Positions 1 through 8,830 are shown, numbered from the stretch's first letter. The stretch: 64,000 bases of DNA from Peribacillus butanolivorans (GCF_001273755.1 NZ_LGYA01000001.1:2097761-2161760); one strand, 5' to 3'. Notes: generated by a model not told the origin, from the letters alone. Translations and numbers: made by a program.

Positions 1-1
1 T

Positions 2-115
2 TATTGGCGCATAGCGCATAGTCCTATTCTAGACAAAACCCTTAATAATGTTTATTGGCTCCATCATGGGTTAGTAAATCTATATGAACGATATACAAAA
101 CTACGTCAGACTTAA
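2..115 (+). pseudogene. C-terminal end of a group II intron reverse transcriptase/maturase (cut by window start)
   Basis: The frame starting at base 2 is open for 37 codons and ends at TAA 113-115. The peptide starts YWRIAHSPILDKTLNN and continues with GLVNLYERYTKLRQT. I recognise this as the C-terminal end of bacterial group II intron-encoded proteins (pattern YWR-A-SPIL-TLTN). The stop lies directly before a hairpin resembling intron domain V, the expected order in an intron whose ORF sits in domain IV. Only the tail is in the window, so whether the full protein is intact cannot be judged; it is listed as a partial gene rather than a proven pseudogene. Confidence 0.7.
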
Positions 116-117
116 AC

Positions 118-190
118 TGAACCGCCGTATACCGAACGGTATGTACGGTGGTGTGAGAGATCGGAGGCTAGGCGCCTCCTCCTACTCGAT
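118..190 (+). mobile_element. 3' end of a group II intron (domain V and VI-like hairpins)
   Basis: Bases 122-152 fold as a hairpin: CCGCCGT pairs with ACGGTGG, ATACC pairs with GGTAT across a GAAC loop, and an unpaired GT dinucleotide lies on the 3' side. This is the domain V layout (lower stem, two-base bulge, upper stem). A second hairpin (GGAGGC/GCCTCC, about 164-179) followed by TCCTACTCGAT matches domain VI and the 3' splice end near base 190. The GAAC loop departs from the usual GNRA. From about 191 to 384 I see only AT-rich spacer. Confidence 0.65.
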
Positions 191-384
191 TTCCTTAATA
201 GCTAATTATTATTAATAATGTCCCCTTATAGCTAGGGACCTATGTTTAAGAGAAAAAATTTTTTTTAAGTATTATCAGGCAGCAACTTACGCATAATTAG
301 AACTTGAAAATGACTCCAAAAAAATATAAATCTAAACATTATAACGTTATATTGATTAATCCAAAAAAATGTGATAATCTATTT

Positions 385-433
385 TTGTTAAGTGAAATAA
401 ATAACTGCTTATAAGAGTTGTAAACGTATACAA
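385..433 (+). promoter_or_regulatory. Weak sigma-A promoter with overlapping cre-like operator
   Basis: TTGTTA (385-390) and TTATAA (409-414) are separated by 18 bases, a weak sigma-A promoter candidate. Immediately downstream, TTGTAAACGTATACAA (418-433) fits the catabolite-responsive element consensus WTGNAANCGNWNNCW and is almost palindromic. A cre just after the -10 would suit CcpA roadblock repression of the sugar-acid operon. The same quasi-palindrome could instead be the operator of the GntR regulator encoded at 4446. Confidence 0.5.
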
Positions 434-480
434 AATCGCTATTTAACAATCTATAGGGCGTACCGAAAAGGATGAGTGAA

Positions 481-1584
481 ATGACAGGTAGGTTCGTACT
501 ACAAAATGTAAAAATGGTAGAGGGAAATGCTGCAGATATCATATTGGAAAATAGAAAAATTGTAGAAATTGTTCCGCCCGGAACTGGAATCGGCGAAAAA
601 GTAATGGACTACAAACACAAAGTATTTGTTTCCAGCGGCTGGATTGATATGCATGTACATGCCTTTCCCGAATTCGATCCGTATGGAGACGATGTTGACG
701 AGATTGGTTATAAAACAGGTGTAACAACGATTATAGATGCTGGCAGTACTGGAGCAGACCGCTTACCAGACTTGGTTAGTAGTTGTAAAAATTCCAAAAC
801 GAATGTATTCGCCTTCCTAAATATTTCACGAATCGGATTGAAGCGAATCGATGAGTTATCAGATATATCTTGGCTAAACGAAGAAGAATTAAAAAAGGCC
901 ATTGCTGAAAATAGAGACTTTATCATAGGTCTTAAAGCAAGAATTAGTAAAAGTGTAGTTGGTACAAATGGTGTTGAACCATTAAAAATTGCTAGAAAAT
1001 TTTCTGCAGATACTGATTTACCTCTTATGGTCCATATCGGTTCAGGACCACCTAATATAAACGAGGTCCTTGATTTACTTGAGGAAAAAGACATTATTAC
1101 ACATTACTTAAATGGGAAAGCCAATAATTTATTTGATGATAAAGGAAAGCCTCTACCTGAGTTCAGTCAGGCTATTGAACGGGGTGTTCATTTGGATGTT
1201 GGTCACGGAACTGCAAGTTTTTCTTTCCCAACAGCAGAAACTGCGAAAAAGTGTGGTGTCCACTTCAATACAATTAGTACGGATATATACCGGAGAAATC
1301 GATTGAATGGCCCTGTTTTTAGTATGGCAAATGTTCTTTCTAAATTTTTGTATTTGGGATATCCGCTAAAAGAGGTAATTGATGCGGTTACTATTAATGC
1401 AGCAGAGTGGTTAAAGAAACCAGAGCTGGGAAGGATTTCTGAGGGAGATATCGCGAACCTCACATTATTCTCAATTGAGAATGAATCGACCCCTTTACTG
1501 GATTCCGAGGGCGAAAAGCGAGTGGCAGAACAAAGAGTTGATGTAAAAGGAGTGGTTATAAATGGAGAATTCATTGAATGCTAA
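481..1584 (+). CDS. Amidohydrolase/deacetylase-family metallohydrolase
   Basis: A 367-residue cytosolic TIM-barrel amidohydrolase. Visible metal-site motifs are DMHVH near residues 55-59, a GLKAR lysine near 150-153 (candidate carboxylated lysine), MVHIG, THYLNGK, and the ISTDIYR aspartate. It resembles the EF_0837/AHA_3915-type amidohydrolases that I recall beside dgaE/dgaF homologues. I infer that it removes an acyl or carbamoyl group from the imported substrate, but the substrate is unknown. ATG 481 is preferred over ATG 472, because AAAAGGA (466-472) is 8 bases before 481 and overlaps 472. It is the first gene of the operon, and the next gene starts 23 bases before its stop, implying translational coupling. 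Confidence 0.82.
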   Translation: MTGRFVLQNVKMVEGNAADIILENRKIVEIVPPGTGIGEKVMDYKHKVFVSSGWIDMHVHAFPEFDPYGDDVDEIGYKTGVTTIIDAGSTGADRLPDLVSSCKNSKTNVFAFLNISRIGLKRIDELSDISWLNEEELKKAIAENRDFIIGLKARISKSVVGTNGVEPLKIARKFSADTDLPLMVHIGSGPPNINEVLDLLEEKDIITHYLNGKANNLFDDKGKPLPEFSQAIERGVHLDVGHGTASFSFPTAETAKKCGVHFNTISTDIYRRNRLNGPVFSMANVLSKFLYLGYPLKEVIDAVTINAAEWLKKPELGRISEGDIANLTLFSIENESTPLLDSEGEKRVAEQRVDVKGVVINGEFIEC

Positions 1585-2671
1585 ATATGGTTTGAAAAGA
1601 GTTATTAATGCAAGTGGAAGAATGAGCATATTAGGTGTTTCTGCACCTACAGATACCGTAATGGATGCCATGAAAACTGGTGGTCAAAATTACGTTGAAA
1701 TCTCAGATTTGGTTGATAAGGCAGGACAACATATTGCGCAATTGCTTCAATCTGAAGCAGCGGTTGTCGTAAACTCAGCATCAAGCGGAATGGCCCTTTC
1801 AGTAGCCGCTATCGTAACGGAAGGAAACAGAAGGAAAAGCGAAAGACTTCATCAAGAACCTATTCAAAAGAATGAAGTCATAATGCTGAAAGGCCATAAC
1901 GTTCAGTATGGGGCGCCGGTAGAAACCATGATTTACCTGGGTGGAGGAAAATTGGTTGAAGTAGGGTATGCAAATGAAGGGAAGGCAGAGCATATTGCGG
2001 ATGCCATTAATGAAAATACAGCGGCCATTTTATTCGTAAAATCACATCATGCTGTTCAAAAAAATATGATTTCAGTTGAAGAAGCCTGGAAAGTGGCCAA
2101 AGCGAATAACGTACCACTAATCGTTGATGCTGCGGCGGAAGAAGATTTGAAAAAATATGTAAAGGTTTCGGATTTAGCCATTTATAGCGGATCTAAAGCG
2201 ATTGAGGGTCCGACATCAGGTATCGTTGCTGGGAAGAAAAAATATATCGAATGGTTAAAGGTTCAATTACACTGTATCGGACGGAGTATGAAGGTCGGTA
2301 AGGAAACAACATTTGGATTGCTTCAGGCATTGGATGAGTATTTTATCAAAACAGACAATAGTGAAAAAGAAAAAGCTAGTTTACAAGTTCTCACATCACT
2401 TGAATCAATTGACGGTGTAAAAGTAGTGATTGTACAGGATGAAGCTGGACGAGCAATCTATAGAGCACGCATTCATATTAATCCTGTGATTACGGATACA
2501 ACAGCGAAGGAAGTTAATGATAAGCTGAGAAATGGAGTTATTGCTATTTATACCCGTGATTACGGAGTTCGCCAGGGCTTTTTCGATATTGATCCACGAC
2601 CATTGCAAGGTGATGATATATTCGTCATTGAAGCTCAATTAAAAGCCATCTTAGGAGGAAACAAAGAATGA
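1562..2671 (+). CDS. dgaE: DgaE-like PLP-dependent ammonia-lyase (SelA-like fold)
   Basis: A 369-residue fold-type I PLP enzyme of the SelA/DgaE family. The SGSKA segment places the Schiff-base lysine at Lys212, and LIVDAAAEED near 187-195 holds the PLP-pyridine aspartate. Characterised DgaE converts D-glucosaminate-6-phosphate to 2-keto-3-deoxy-6-phosphogluconate plus ammonia. Here there is no PTS to deliver a phosphorylated substrate, so a kinase must act before or after this step. A good Shine-Dalgarno (AAAGGAG, about 10 bases upstream) supports the overlapping start. The stop codon overlaps the next ATG in an ATGA arrangement, so the two genes should be co-translated. The symbol is assigned by family resemblance and neighbourhood. 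Confidence 0.8.
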   Translation: MENSLNAKYGLKRVINASGRMSILGVSAPTDTVMDAMKTGGQNYVEISDLVDKAGQHIAQLLQSEAAVVVNSASSGMALSVAAIVTEGNRRKSERLHQEPIQKNEVIMLKGHNVQYGAPVETMIYLGGGKLVEVGYANEGKAEHIADAINENTAAILFVKSHHAVQKNMISVEEAWKVAKANNVPLIVDAAAEEDLKKYVKVSDLAIYSGSKAIEGPTSGIVAGKKKYIEWLKVQLHCIGRSMKVGKETTFGLLQALDEYFIKTDNSEKEKASLQVLTSLESIDGVKVVIVQDEAGRAIYRARIHINPVITDTTAKEVNDKLRNGVIAIYTRDYGVRQGFFDIDPRPLQGDDIFVIEAQLKAILGGNKE

Positions 2672-3423
2672 CTAACATAAACAAACGTTTTCTAAATAAT
2701 CGTGTAGCTTTAAATGTTCTCGCTAATAGTGTAGAAAATGCAGTAGAAGTTTTTGAAGCTGCCGAAGGGCATGTATTAGTTGGGGTACTTTCGAAAGATT
2801 ATCCTACTGTAGAGGCTAGTGTTACAGCTATGAAGGAATACGGGGTTGCTATTGATGAAGCTGTTTCGATTGGATTAGGTGCTGGAGATAATAAGCAGGC
2901 AGCCGTTGTTGCTGAAATTGCTAAATACTACCCTGGTAGTCATATTAATCAAGTCTTCCCTGCTGTAGCTGCGACAAGGGCCAATTTAGGAGAGAAAGAT
3001 AGTTGGATAAATTCCCTGGTTTCCCCAACAGGTAAAGTAGGTTACGTTAATATCTCTACAGGCCCTGTAAGTGCTGAAGCTAGTGATCTTGCGATTGTAC
3101 CTATCAAAGCTGCGATTGCTTTAGTCCGTGATATGGGAGGAAATGCATTGAAATACTTCCCGATGAAAGGGCTAAAGCATGAGGAAGAGTATCGTGCGGT
3201 TGCAAAAGCTTGTGGTGAAGAAGGGTTTGCTTTAGAACCAACTGGTGGTATTGATTTAAATAATTTTGAGACTATATTAGAAATCGCATTAGAAGCAAAA
3301 GTGTCTAAAGTTATTCCTCATATCTATTCTTCTATTATTAATAAAGAGACTGGAAAAACAAATGAGGAGGATGTACGGAAATTATTAGCCATAACAAAAA
3401 AATTGGTTGATAGACATGCGTAA
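2668..3423 (+). CDS. dgaF: DgaF-like 2-dehydro-3-deoxy-6-phosphogluconate aldolase
   Basis: A 251-residue class I aldolase of the DgaF/KDGP aldolase family, longer than the roughly 210-residue Eda type. Conserved-looking stretches are VGVLSKDYP, a GGNALKYFPMKG segment carrying the candidate Schiff-base lysine, and LEPTGGIDLNNF near the phosphate-binding end. The expected reaction splits KDPG into pyruvate and glyceraldehyde-3-phosphate. AGGAGG lies 8 bases upstream. The gene is coupled to dgaE by an ATGA overlap, and the following kinase begins inside its last codons. The pairing of dgaE and dgaF is the strongest evidence for a 2-amino sugar-acid route. Confidence 0.82.
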   Translation: MTNINKRFLNNRVALNVLANSVENAVEVFEAAEGHVLVGVLSKDYPTVEASVTAMKEYGVAIDEAVSIGLGAGDNKQAAVVAEIAKYYPGSHINQVFPAVAATRANLGEKDSWINSLVSPTGKVGYVNISTGPVSAEASDLAIVPIKAAIALVRDMGGNALKYFPMKGLKHEEEYRAVAKACGEEGFALEPTGGIDLNNFETILEIALEAKVSKVIPHIYSSIINKETGKTNEEDVRKLLAITKKLVDRHA

Positions 3424-4429
3424 GCAGATTGTAGCTTTCGGTGAAGTAATGATGCGTTTGCAGGTGCCAGGATATGAATTACTGACACAGGCTAACACCT
3501 TACAATACTCTTTTTCAGGCACAGGAGTTAACGTTGCTTCTGCGATGACAAAGCTTGGGCATGATGGATACCTTGTTACAAAACTACCTGATAATCCTCT
3601 AGGAGATGCAGCGATTTCTTCCTTGCAACGCTTAGGAATTAGCCGGAATTTCATTACTAGAGGCGGCAAATACTTGGGAATGTACTTTTTGGAAAATGGC
3701 TTTGGACAACGAACGAGCCGTGTCACCTACTCCAATCGTCTGGAAAGCAGCTTTAATACAGCGTCATTGTCTGATTATGATATTGAAGTGATTGCAGAAA
3801 ATACAGATATCATCCACTTTTGTGGGATTACCCTTGCAATGGCGGATAATGTGCGTGAAAGTATGAAAGTGCTTGCTAGAAAAGTAAAAGAAAAAGGCGG
3901 AATAGTTTGTTTCGATTGTAATTACCGCCCCTCCTTATGGGAGGGTGGTTACAATAAAGCAAAATCTCATTATGAAGAAATGCTTGCGTTGTCTGATATT
4001 GTCATGATGAATGAAAAAGATGCCATATATATTTTAGGGATGGAGGCAGCGAGTACCTCAAGAGAAGAACAGCTTAGAGAGCTAATTCCTAAAGTTGCTA
4101 AAACCTTCAATATTCACTCGATAGCTGGCACTCATCGTTCGATTAATAGTGACAATACCCATTCTTTACGCGGGTACATGTATAAAGATCAAACGTTTTA
4201 CTTTTCTGAAAACAACTCTTTTTCAGTATATGATAGAATTGGTGCAGGTGATGCTTATACCAGCGGGATCTTACATGGGGAATTGGCAGGCTTTTCACCT
4301 GAGAAAACAGTCCGGTTTGCAGCAGCAGCGGGAATGTTGGCATGCACGATTGTCGGGGATACCCCAATGTCAACGGAAAATGAGATACTGTCAGCTATGG
4401 CAGGGGAAATGGAAGATATAAAAAGATAA
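3416..4429 (+). CDS. PfkB-family sugar kinase (2-keto-3-deoxygluconate kinase-like)
   Basis: About 337 residues of a ribokinase/PfkB-fold kinase. The N-terminal IVAFGEVMMRL and GTGVNVASAMTKLG are PfkB signature 1, and YDRIGAGDAYTSG near residues 275-287 is signature 2 with the catalytic aspartate in GAGD. The usual assignment for such proteins is 2-keto-3-deoxygluconate kinase. In this operon it could instead phosphorylate D-glucosaminate before DgaE. A TTG at 3407 is also in frame, but neither start has a strong ribosome binding site. ATG 3416 is chosen, and translation is probably coupled to dgaF, whose stop lies 8 bases inside. Confidence 0.82.
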   Translation: MRKQIVAFGEVMMRLQVPGYELLTQANTLQYSFSGTGVNVASAMTKLGHDGYLVTKLPDNPLGDAAISSLQRLGISRNFITRGGKYLGMYFLENGFGQRTSRVTYSNRLESSFNTASLSDYDIEVIAENTDIIHFCGITLAMADNVRESMKVLARKVKEKGGIVCFDCNYRPSLWEGGYNKAKSHYEEMLALSDIVMMNEKDAIYILGMEAASTSREEQLRELIPKVAKTFNIHSIAGTHRSINSDNTHSLRGYMYKDQTFYFSENNSFSVYDRIGAGDAYTSGILHGELAGFSPEKTVRFAAAAGMLACTIVGDTPMSTENEILSAMAGEMEDIKR

Positions 4430-4445
4430 GGGTAGGAGATAAGGA

Positions 4446-5168
4446 ATGAATGTGAATAGAAAAAAAGGACCATTGTATTTACAAATAAAAGAAATATTGA
4501 AGGATCGTATTTTACATGGTGTTTATGCTATCAACACAAACATTCCCTCCGAGCCTCAATTAGAAGAAGAATTTAATGTGAGTAAAATTACTATACGCAA
4601 CGCAATTAAAGAACTTGTTCAAGAAGGTTATGTTGAAAAGAAAAGCGGTAAAGGAACAAAGGTAATCGCGAATGCTTCGATTGTGAGGCTTTCCAAAGGA
4701 AAACGCTTCACAGAGTTATTAGTTGAGGAAGGTCACTACATTATAAAAAAAGTGCTAAGCGTAAGGAAGATTGAATTATCTTCAGAGTCAGGCCTCTATC
4801 CTTTATTTGGAGAAAATTGCATTCAGATTGAGCGAATATACTTATTGGACAATGAACCGTATATTTACTTTACACATTATATTTTATTGGACATAAACGA
4901 AGAAGATTTAAAAGAAATTCAGATAAATTCATTGTATGGTTTTTTGGAAGATCAAAACATTAAACTTGAAACATTTAGAGACGAGTTTGCCGTTGCTATT
5001 CCTCCTAATCACATTTGTGAAACACTGAAAATGGAAAAAGATAGAGCAGTACTAAAGAGGATCCGGATTTCTAGTGATGGAGACGGTAATGTAATGGAAT
5101 ATAGTGAAGGGTATTACAATACGGCTAAACAGAACTATATTGTGACCTATAACGAGCCGATACAATAA
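4446..5168 (+). CDS. GntR-family (HutC/UTRA subfamily) transcriptional regulator
   Basis: 240 residues. An N-terminal winged helix-turn-helix covers about residues 8-75 (PLYLQIKEILKDRI, then FNVSKITIRNAIKELVQEG). It is followed by a UTRA effector domain from about 90 to 235. UTRA domains commonly bind sugar or sugar-phosphate ligands, fitting a local regulator of the sugar-acid operon that releases DNA on inducer binding. GGTAGGAGATAAGG precedes the ATG. It lies between the catabolic genes and the permease. The TGTATAC-containing site at 418-433 is a possible operator, but this is inference. Confidence 0.88.
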   Translation: MNVNRKKGPLYLQIKEILKDRILHGVYAINTNIPSEPQLEEEFNVSKITIRNAIKELVQEGYVEKKSGKGTKVIANASIVRLSKGKRFTELLVEEGHYIIKKVLSVRKIELSSESGLYPLFGENCIQIERIYLLDNEPYIYFTHYILLDINEEDLKEIQINSLYGFLEDQNIKLETFRDEFAVAIPPNHICETLKMEKDRAVLKRIRISSDGDGNVMEYSEGYYNTAKQNYIVTYNEPIQ

Positions 5169-5191
5169 TTCTGTTTATTGTATGGGTTTGA

Positions 5192-5206
5192 TTGTAAGCG
5201 ATTTCT
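5192..5206 (+). promoter_or_regulatory. cre-like site in front of the permease gene
   Basis: TTGTAAGCGATTTCT matches every fixed position of WTGNAANCGNWNNCW. It lies 19 bases before the GntP permease start, so CcpA binding here would give a second point of catabolite repression in the operon. Inferred from sequence only. Confidence 0.45.
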
Positions 5207-5224
5207 TAGGGATGGGGAGAATAT

Positions 5225-6550
5225 ATGGATCTATATTTATTAGGAATCACGCTGATAGCAATCGTAATTGTTATTTTGGGAGTATCATGGTGGAAATGGC
5301 ATGCATTCATAAGCTTAACTGTAGCCAGTTTATTTTTAGCAGTTTTTTCAGGGTTGCCTATGGACAAGATTGTAGGTGCTTATGAAACGGGTGTCGGTGC
5401 TGTCCTCGGTCATCTTATTGGTATCTTGGCATTGGGTACAATCTTAGGAAAGATGATGTCGGACTCAGGAGCTGGTATGCAGGTAGCAGACTTCTTCATT
5501 AATAAATTCGGTGTGAAGAATCTACCATGGGCTATGCTTCTCTCTGGGTTCATTATCGGTATTCCGGTATTTTTTGAAGTTGGTTTAGTAATATTGCTAC
5601 CTTTAGTCATTTCCATTCGTAAATCAACCAAAGTGAACATCTTATTAATTGGTATTCCAGTATTAGCTGGTTTATCGATTGTCCATGGTTTGGTACCCCC
5701 GCATCCGGGAGCCATGACGGCTATAGGCATTTATAATGCAAACATGGGACACGTATTACTTTATTCATTAATCATAGCATTCCCAACAGCTATAATTGCT
5801 GGTCCTTTATTCGCAAAATGGATTCATAAACGGGTTATTCCTGTGGGAGAACCGGAATTAATCCGAGTAGAAACAAAGTCAAGTGGTTTACCTGGGACTG
5901 GAGTTTCGTTCTTTATCATCCTTTTACCTGTATTATTAATGGTATTAACAGTAGTGGCACCGTATTTACCACTACCGGGTTATATTGAAAAATTCTTATT
6001 GTTTATCGGGAGCCCGGTCATAGCCTTATTAATTTCTTGTTTTGCAGCCTACTATTTCTTAGGATACCGACAAGGGATGGACAAATCGTTAATTAAAAAA
6101 CTAACAGAAGAATGTTTATTGCCATTAGCTTCCATAATACTTATTATCGGTGCAGGTGGCGGATTCAAACAAATTTTAATTGATAGTGGAGTAGGGACTG
6201 CAATTGCTTCCATGTCTGAAGTAATATCATTATCACCAATTGTCTTAGCGTTCTTGGTGGCGGGATTAATTCGGATTGCCACTGGATCTGCAACAGTCGC
6301 TTTGACAACTGCAGCCGGAATTGTTTCTCCAGTTGTTGCCAATATGACGGGTGTTAACTTAGAATTACTTGTTATTGCCACAGGGGCTGGATCACTTATG
6401 TTTTCTCATGTTAATGACGCAGGTTTCTGGTTAGTAAAAGAATATCTTGGATTAACCGTAAAAGAAACGTTCAAAACATGGACAGTAATGGAAACCATTC
6501 TTTCTTTTGTAGCATTTGGTCTGGTTTTAATATTAGATATATTTATTTAA
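5225..6550 (+). CDS. GntP-family gluconate/sugar-acid permease
   Basis: 441 residues with about 12 hydrophobic segments, typical of the GntP (gluconate:H+ symporter) family. Recognisable pieces are GIPVFFEVGLVILLPL, LVPPHPGAMTAIG, and the C-terminal GSLMFSHVNDAGFWLVKEYLGL. It sits in the cytoplasmic membrane and should import an unphosphorylated sugar acid. That explains why the operon has its own kinase instead of the PTS found in Salmonella dga. GGGGAG precedes the ATG. It is the last gene before a strong terminator. The exact substrate (gluconate, glucosaminate or an N-acyl derivative) is not decidable from sequence. Confidence 0.88.
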   Translation: MDLYLLGITLIAIVIVILGVSWWKWHAFISLTVASLFLAVFSGLPMDKIVGAYETGVGAVLGHLIGILALGTILGKMMSDSGAGMQVADFFINKFGVKNLPWAMLLSGFIIGIPVFFEVGLVILLPLVISIRKSTKVNILLIGIPVLAGLSIVHGLVPPHPGAMTAIGIYNANMGHVLLYSLIIAFPTAIIAGPLFAKWIHKRVIPVGEPELIRVETKSSGLPGTGVSFFIILLPVLLMVLTVVAPYLPLPGYIEKFLLFIGSPVIALLISCFAAYYFLGYRQGMDKSLIKKLTEECLLPLASIILIIGAGGGFKQILIDSGVGTAIASMSEVISLSPIVLAFLVAGLIRIATGSATVALTTAAGIVSPVVANMTGVNLELLVIATGAGSLMFSHVNDAGFWLVKEYLGLTVKETFKTWTVMETILSFVAFGLVLILDIFI

Positions 6551-6565
6551 AGCCTATTAAAACTT

Positions 6566-6612
6566 AACCTCCGTGAAACGTCTAGTACAAGGACATATCA
6601 CGGAGGTTTTTT
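6566..6612 (+). terminator. Rho-independent terminator of the sugar-acid operon
   Basis: AACCTCCGTGA (6566-6576) pairs perfectly with TCACGGAGGTT (6598-6608), and the right arm runs into TTTTTT. It lies 16 bases after the permease stop. Confidence 0.9.
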
Positions 6613-6771
6613 GATGAAAATTTCGGATCTTTTATTGCTACTTTGCGAATTCGATTAATCCATGTTATAAGCTAAGGGCATTATAAATAACTGAAAACGT
6701 TTCTCGACTGGAAGTCTTAGCATTAGAAGTGGAAGTTACCTTTAGTTCAATTATTGATTTAGTGGAAAGGT

Positions 6772-6954
6772 TCATACAGAGTTAGTTTGTTTTGCCCCCC
6801 GAAAGTATAAATCCTGACAGAGACTTCTATATTGAAAAATTGACAACTTACCGCTCACATATTCATGCTGAATATAATCTAATAATTCATTTGCATGGCT
6901 AGGTTTTTGACGTTTTTCCTGAATATAATGGAGTATTAAAACTTCAATTGTCAC
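6772..6954 (-). CDS. YppF-like small protein
   Basis: 60 residues, GTG start, with AAGGTGAG a few bases upstream on the minus strand. The core HANELLDYIQHEY and the following LSIFQYRSLCQDLYFRGA resemble the YppF family of small Bacillus proteins as I recall it (pattern HANELL-EYR-L-REL). No membrane segment or cysteine motif is present. Function is unknown. It stands alone between the operon terminator and a long spacer, and the rest of 6613-7505 shows no other gene I can support. Confidence 0.65.
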   Translation of the reverse strand: MTIEVLILHYIQEKRQKPSHANELLDYIQHEYVSGKLSIFQYRSLCQDLYFRGAKQTNSV

Positions 6955-7505
6955 ACACTCACCTTACATTTCTTGATTAGTATTTTTTCATTAACAATAT
7001 AACATGGGTAATTAAGGAATTATCATTTTTTGAATATTTTAACTATCGACATTTTTATACAAAAATATTCCCCATAAAATTATGGATTAAGAAGATATAG
7101 AGTTACTCTAAGTAGGGTAAGCAGTCTTTATTAAAAGATGATGATTTCGATTACTTTTTTCTTTTTGGAAGTGAAGTAGAGAAAGCAAACGGCTTATATT
7201 AACGAATTTTTTTTCCTTTACTTGGGCCATATTAACATCTTCCAACAGCAGCCTGGCAAGCGGTTTAGATGCAATGTCGGTTCAAACTCTGAGATTGTAC
7301 TTTGAAGAGAAGTGCAAAAATTTGATTTGCTTTTCTAAAGCGTACTATCAACCTAACAATGAAAGCTGCCAAGGTACAAGAGTATGAAAACTCAAAGTAC
7401 TAGGGCAGCTTCATGAAATAACAGAATAGGGATATTGGCGCAATTGCACATATTCCTGCTCAAGATAATAATATCCTTGATATATCAGGGTTTAGAAAAT
7501 CTATG

Positions 7506-7542
7506 AAAGAGGTCGGAGACTAGGAGCCTCCGACCTCTTTTT
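7506..7542 (+). terminator. Strong hairpin terminator between convergent regions
   Basis: AAAGAGGTCGGAG (7506-7518) and CTCCGACCTCTTT (7528-7540) form a perfect 13-bp stem with a 9-base loop, followed by T-rich sequence on the plus strand (TTTTTAT). It abuts the stop of the minus-strand transporter gene and may act in both directions, although the T-run is better on the plus strand. Confidence 0.75.
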
Positions 7543-8830
7543 ATACCTGAATTTTTTGTGCAGACAAGGGTGTTAAATGAAGTTCAGCTGCTTCCTTCTT
7601 GATTGAGAATATATAAGCACCTAAACCTAAAATAGCTGCAAAAATCAGCATCGCAATTGATGTACTGAAGTCCCCGCCTGATAAGTCACGAAGCCAACCC
7701 ATGATATAGCTTGAAAAGCCACCCATAATATTTGTAAATCCTAGCAGACCAGCTGCCCGGCCTGCTGTTTCGGGTGTTGAGTATTTTACCATGAGCATAT
7801 TACTTAGATGGAACACACCGCCTTGGCATCCCATTGCCAGTCCCATACAAATCCCCGCTATAATTGGATTTGGGATGAAAACTGCTACTGTCAAAAAGAC
7901 AGCAGTCATTGAAAATAAAATCGAGGCCATTAAACTTGGACGCCTCGTCTTGTCGGCCAGAAAACCGCAGGCTAGGACAAATCCTAAAGCAAATAACCAG
8001 GAGAGGGAAGTAATGCTTGACATCCCTTCTTTTTCGAATCCTTTAGCTTCGATAAGATAGGTAGGGAGCCAAATACTAATTCCGAAGAAAAGAAAAGAAC
8101 ATACAAGCATGCCAAACCAGACAATCCAGAAACGATAATCCTGAGTGAAACTCTTATTCAAAGAGGAGTCTCCTTCCTTTTCTTCATCATCGGATTGACG
8201 GATGAAAGCCAGTTCTTCTTTACTAATTCGCGGGTGCTCTTCTGGTGTATTTCTTGTCATAAATATAAACATTGGGATATTAATAAATAAGTTGAAGGCC
8301 GCAAGCATAAAGAAAGCAGCTTGCCAGTGGAGATAGGAAATAACAAGCACCAATACAATGGCTCCAATCGCCGGTCCTAAATAGTTTCCAGTAAGCCATG
8401 ATGCCTGTGCACGTCCTAATTCGCGTTTGTTAAACCAGCTAGAAATGAATTTACCTGATACAGGAATCATCATCCCTTCGCCAAAACCAAGAATAACGCG
8501 GCTTACTAAAAACATTTCATATGAATTAGCGAGGCCTGACACAATCATGGTAAGTGTCCATACGAATAAACCGGCGATGGCTGTTTTTCGGGCACCTAAT
8601 TTGTCAATGATGAAGCCCCAAAAAAGATTTGAAACTCCATAAGCAATGGTGAATACAAAAGAAAGAAGACCGATCTTTGCATTTTTGTCATCGCCTGTCA
8701 TACCGAGTGCATTCAAGAATTCTGGATCTGTTTGAATGATGGAAATGCCAACCTTATCAATTTGTCCGAAAAACCAAAAGAAAAAAATTGGAACGGCAAT
8801 ATATAACCATCTTTTTTGCCCATTTAACAT
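7541..8830 (-). CDS. MFS transporter, anion:cation symporter type
   Basis: 429 residues with about 12 transmembrane segments. It has FGQIDKVGISIIQ in helix 1, a helix 2-3 loop DKLGARKT, and GFGEGMMIPVSGKFISSWF, features of the ACS branch of the major facilitator superfamily (sugar-acid and aromatic-acid transporters). An earlier in-frame start at 8911 is rejected: ATG 8830 has AAGGAG 8 bases upstream and begins directly before the first membrane helix. It is transcribed away from the aromatic cluster at 9924, so it may import either that pathway's substrate or a sugar acid for the upstream operon. The substrate is unknown. Confidence 0.85.
   Translation of the reverse strand: MLNGQKRWLYIAVPIFFFWFFGQIDKVGISIIQTDPEFLNALGMTGDDKNAKIGLLSFVFTIAYGVSNLFWGFIIDKLGARKTAIAGLFVWTLTMIVSGLANSYEMFLVSRVILGFGEGMMIPVSGKFISSWFNKRELGRAQASWLTGNYLGPAIGAIVLVLVISYLHWQAAFFMLAAFNLFINIPMFIFMTRNTPEEHPRISKEELAFIRQSDDEEKEGDSSLNKSFTQDYRFWIVWFGMLVCSFLFFGISIWLPTYLIEAKGFEKEGMSSITSLSWLFALGFVLACGFLADKTRRPSLMASILFSMTAVFLTVAVFIPNPIIAGICMGLAMGCQGGVFHLSNMLMVKYSTPETAGRAAGLLGFTNIMGGFSSYIMGWLRDLSGGDFSTSIAMLIFAAILGLGAYIFSIKKEAAELHLTPLSAQKIQV

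Noticed and set aside
6690-6705. TGAAAACGTTTCTC as a cre site downstream of the permease terminator
   Set aside because: Mismatch at a conserved position and no gene close enough in the right direction.
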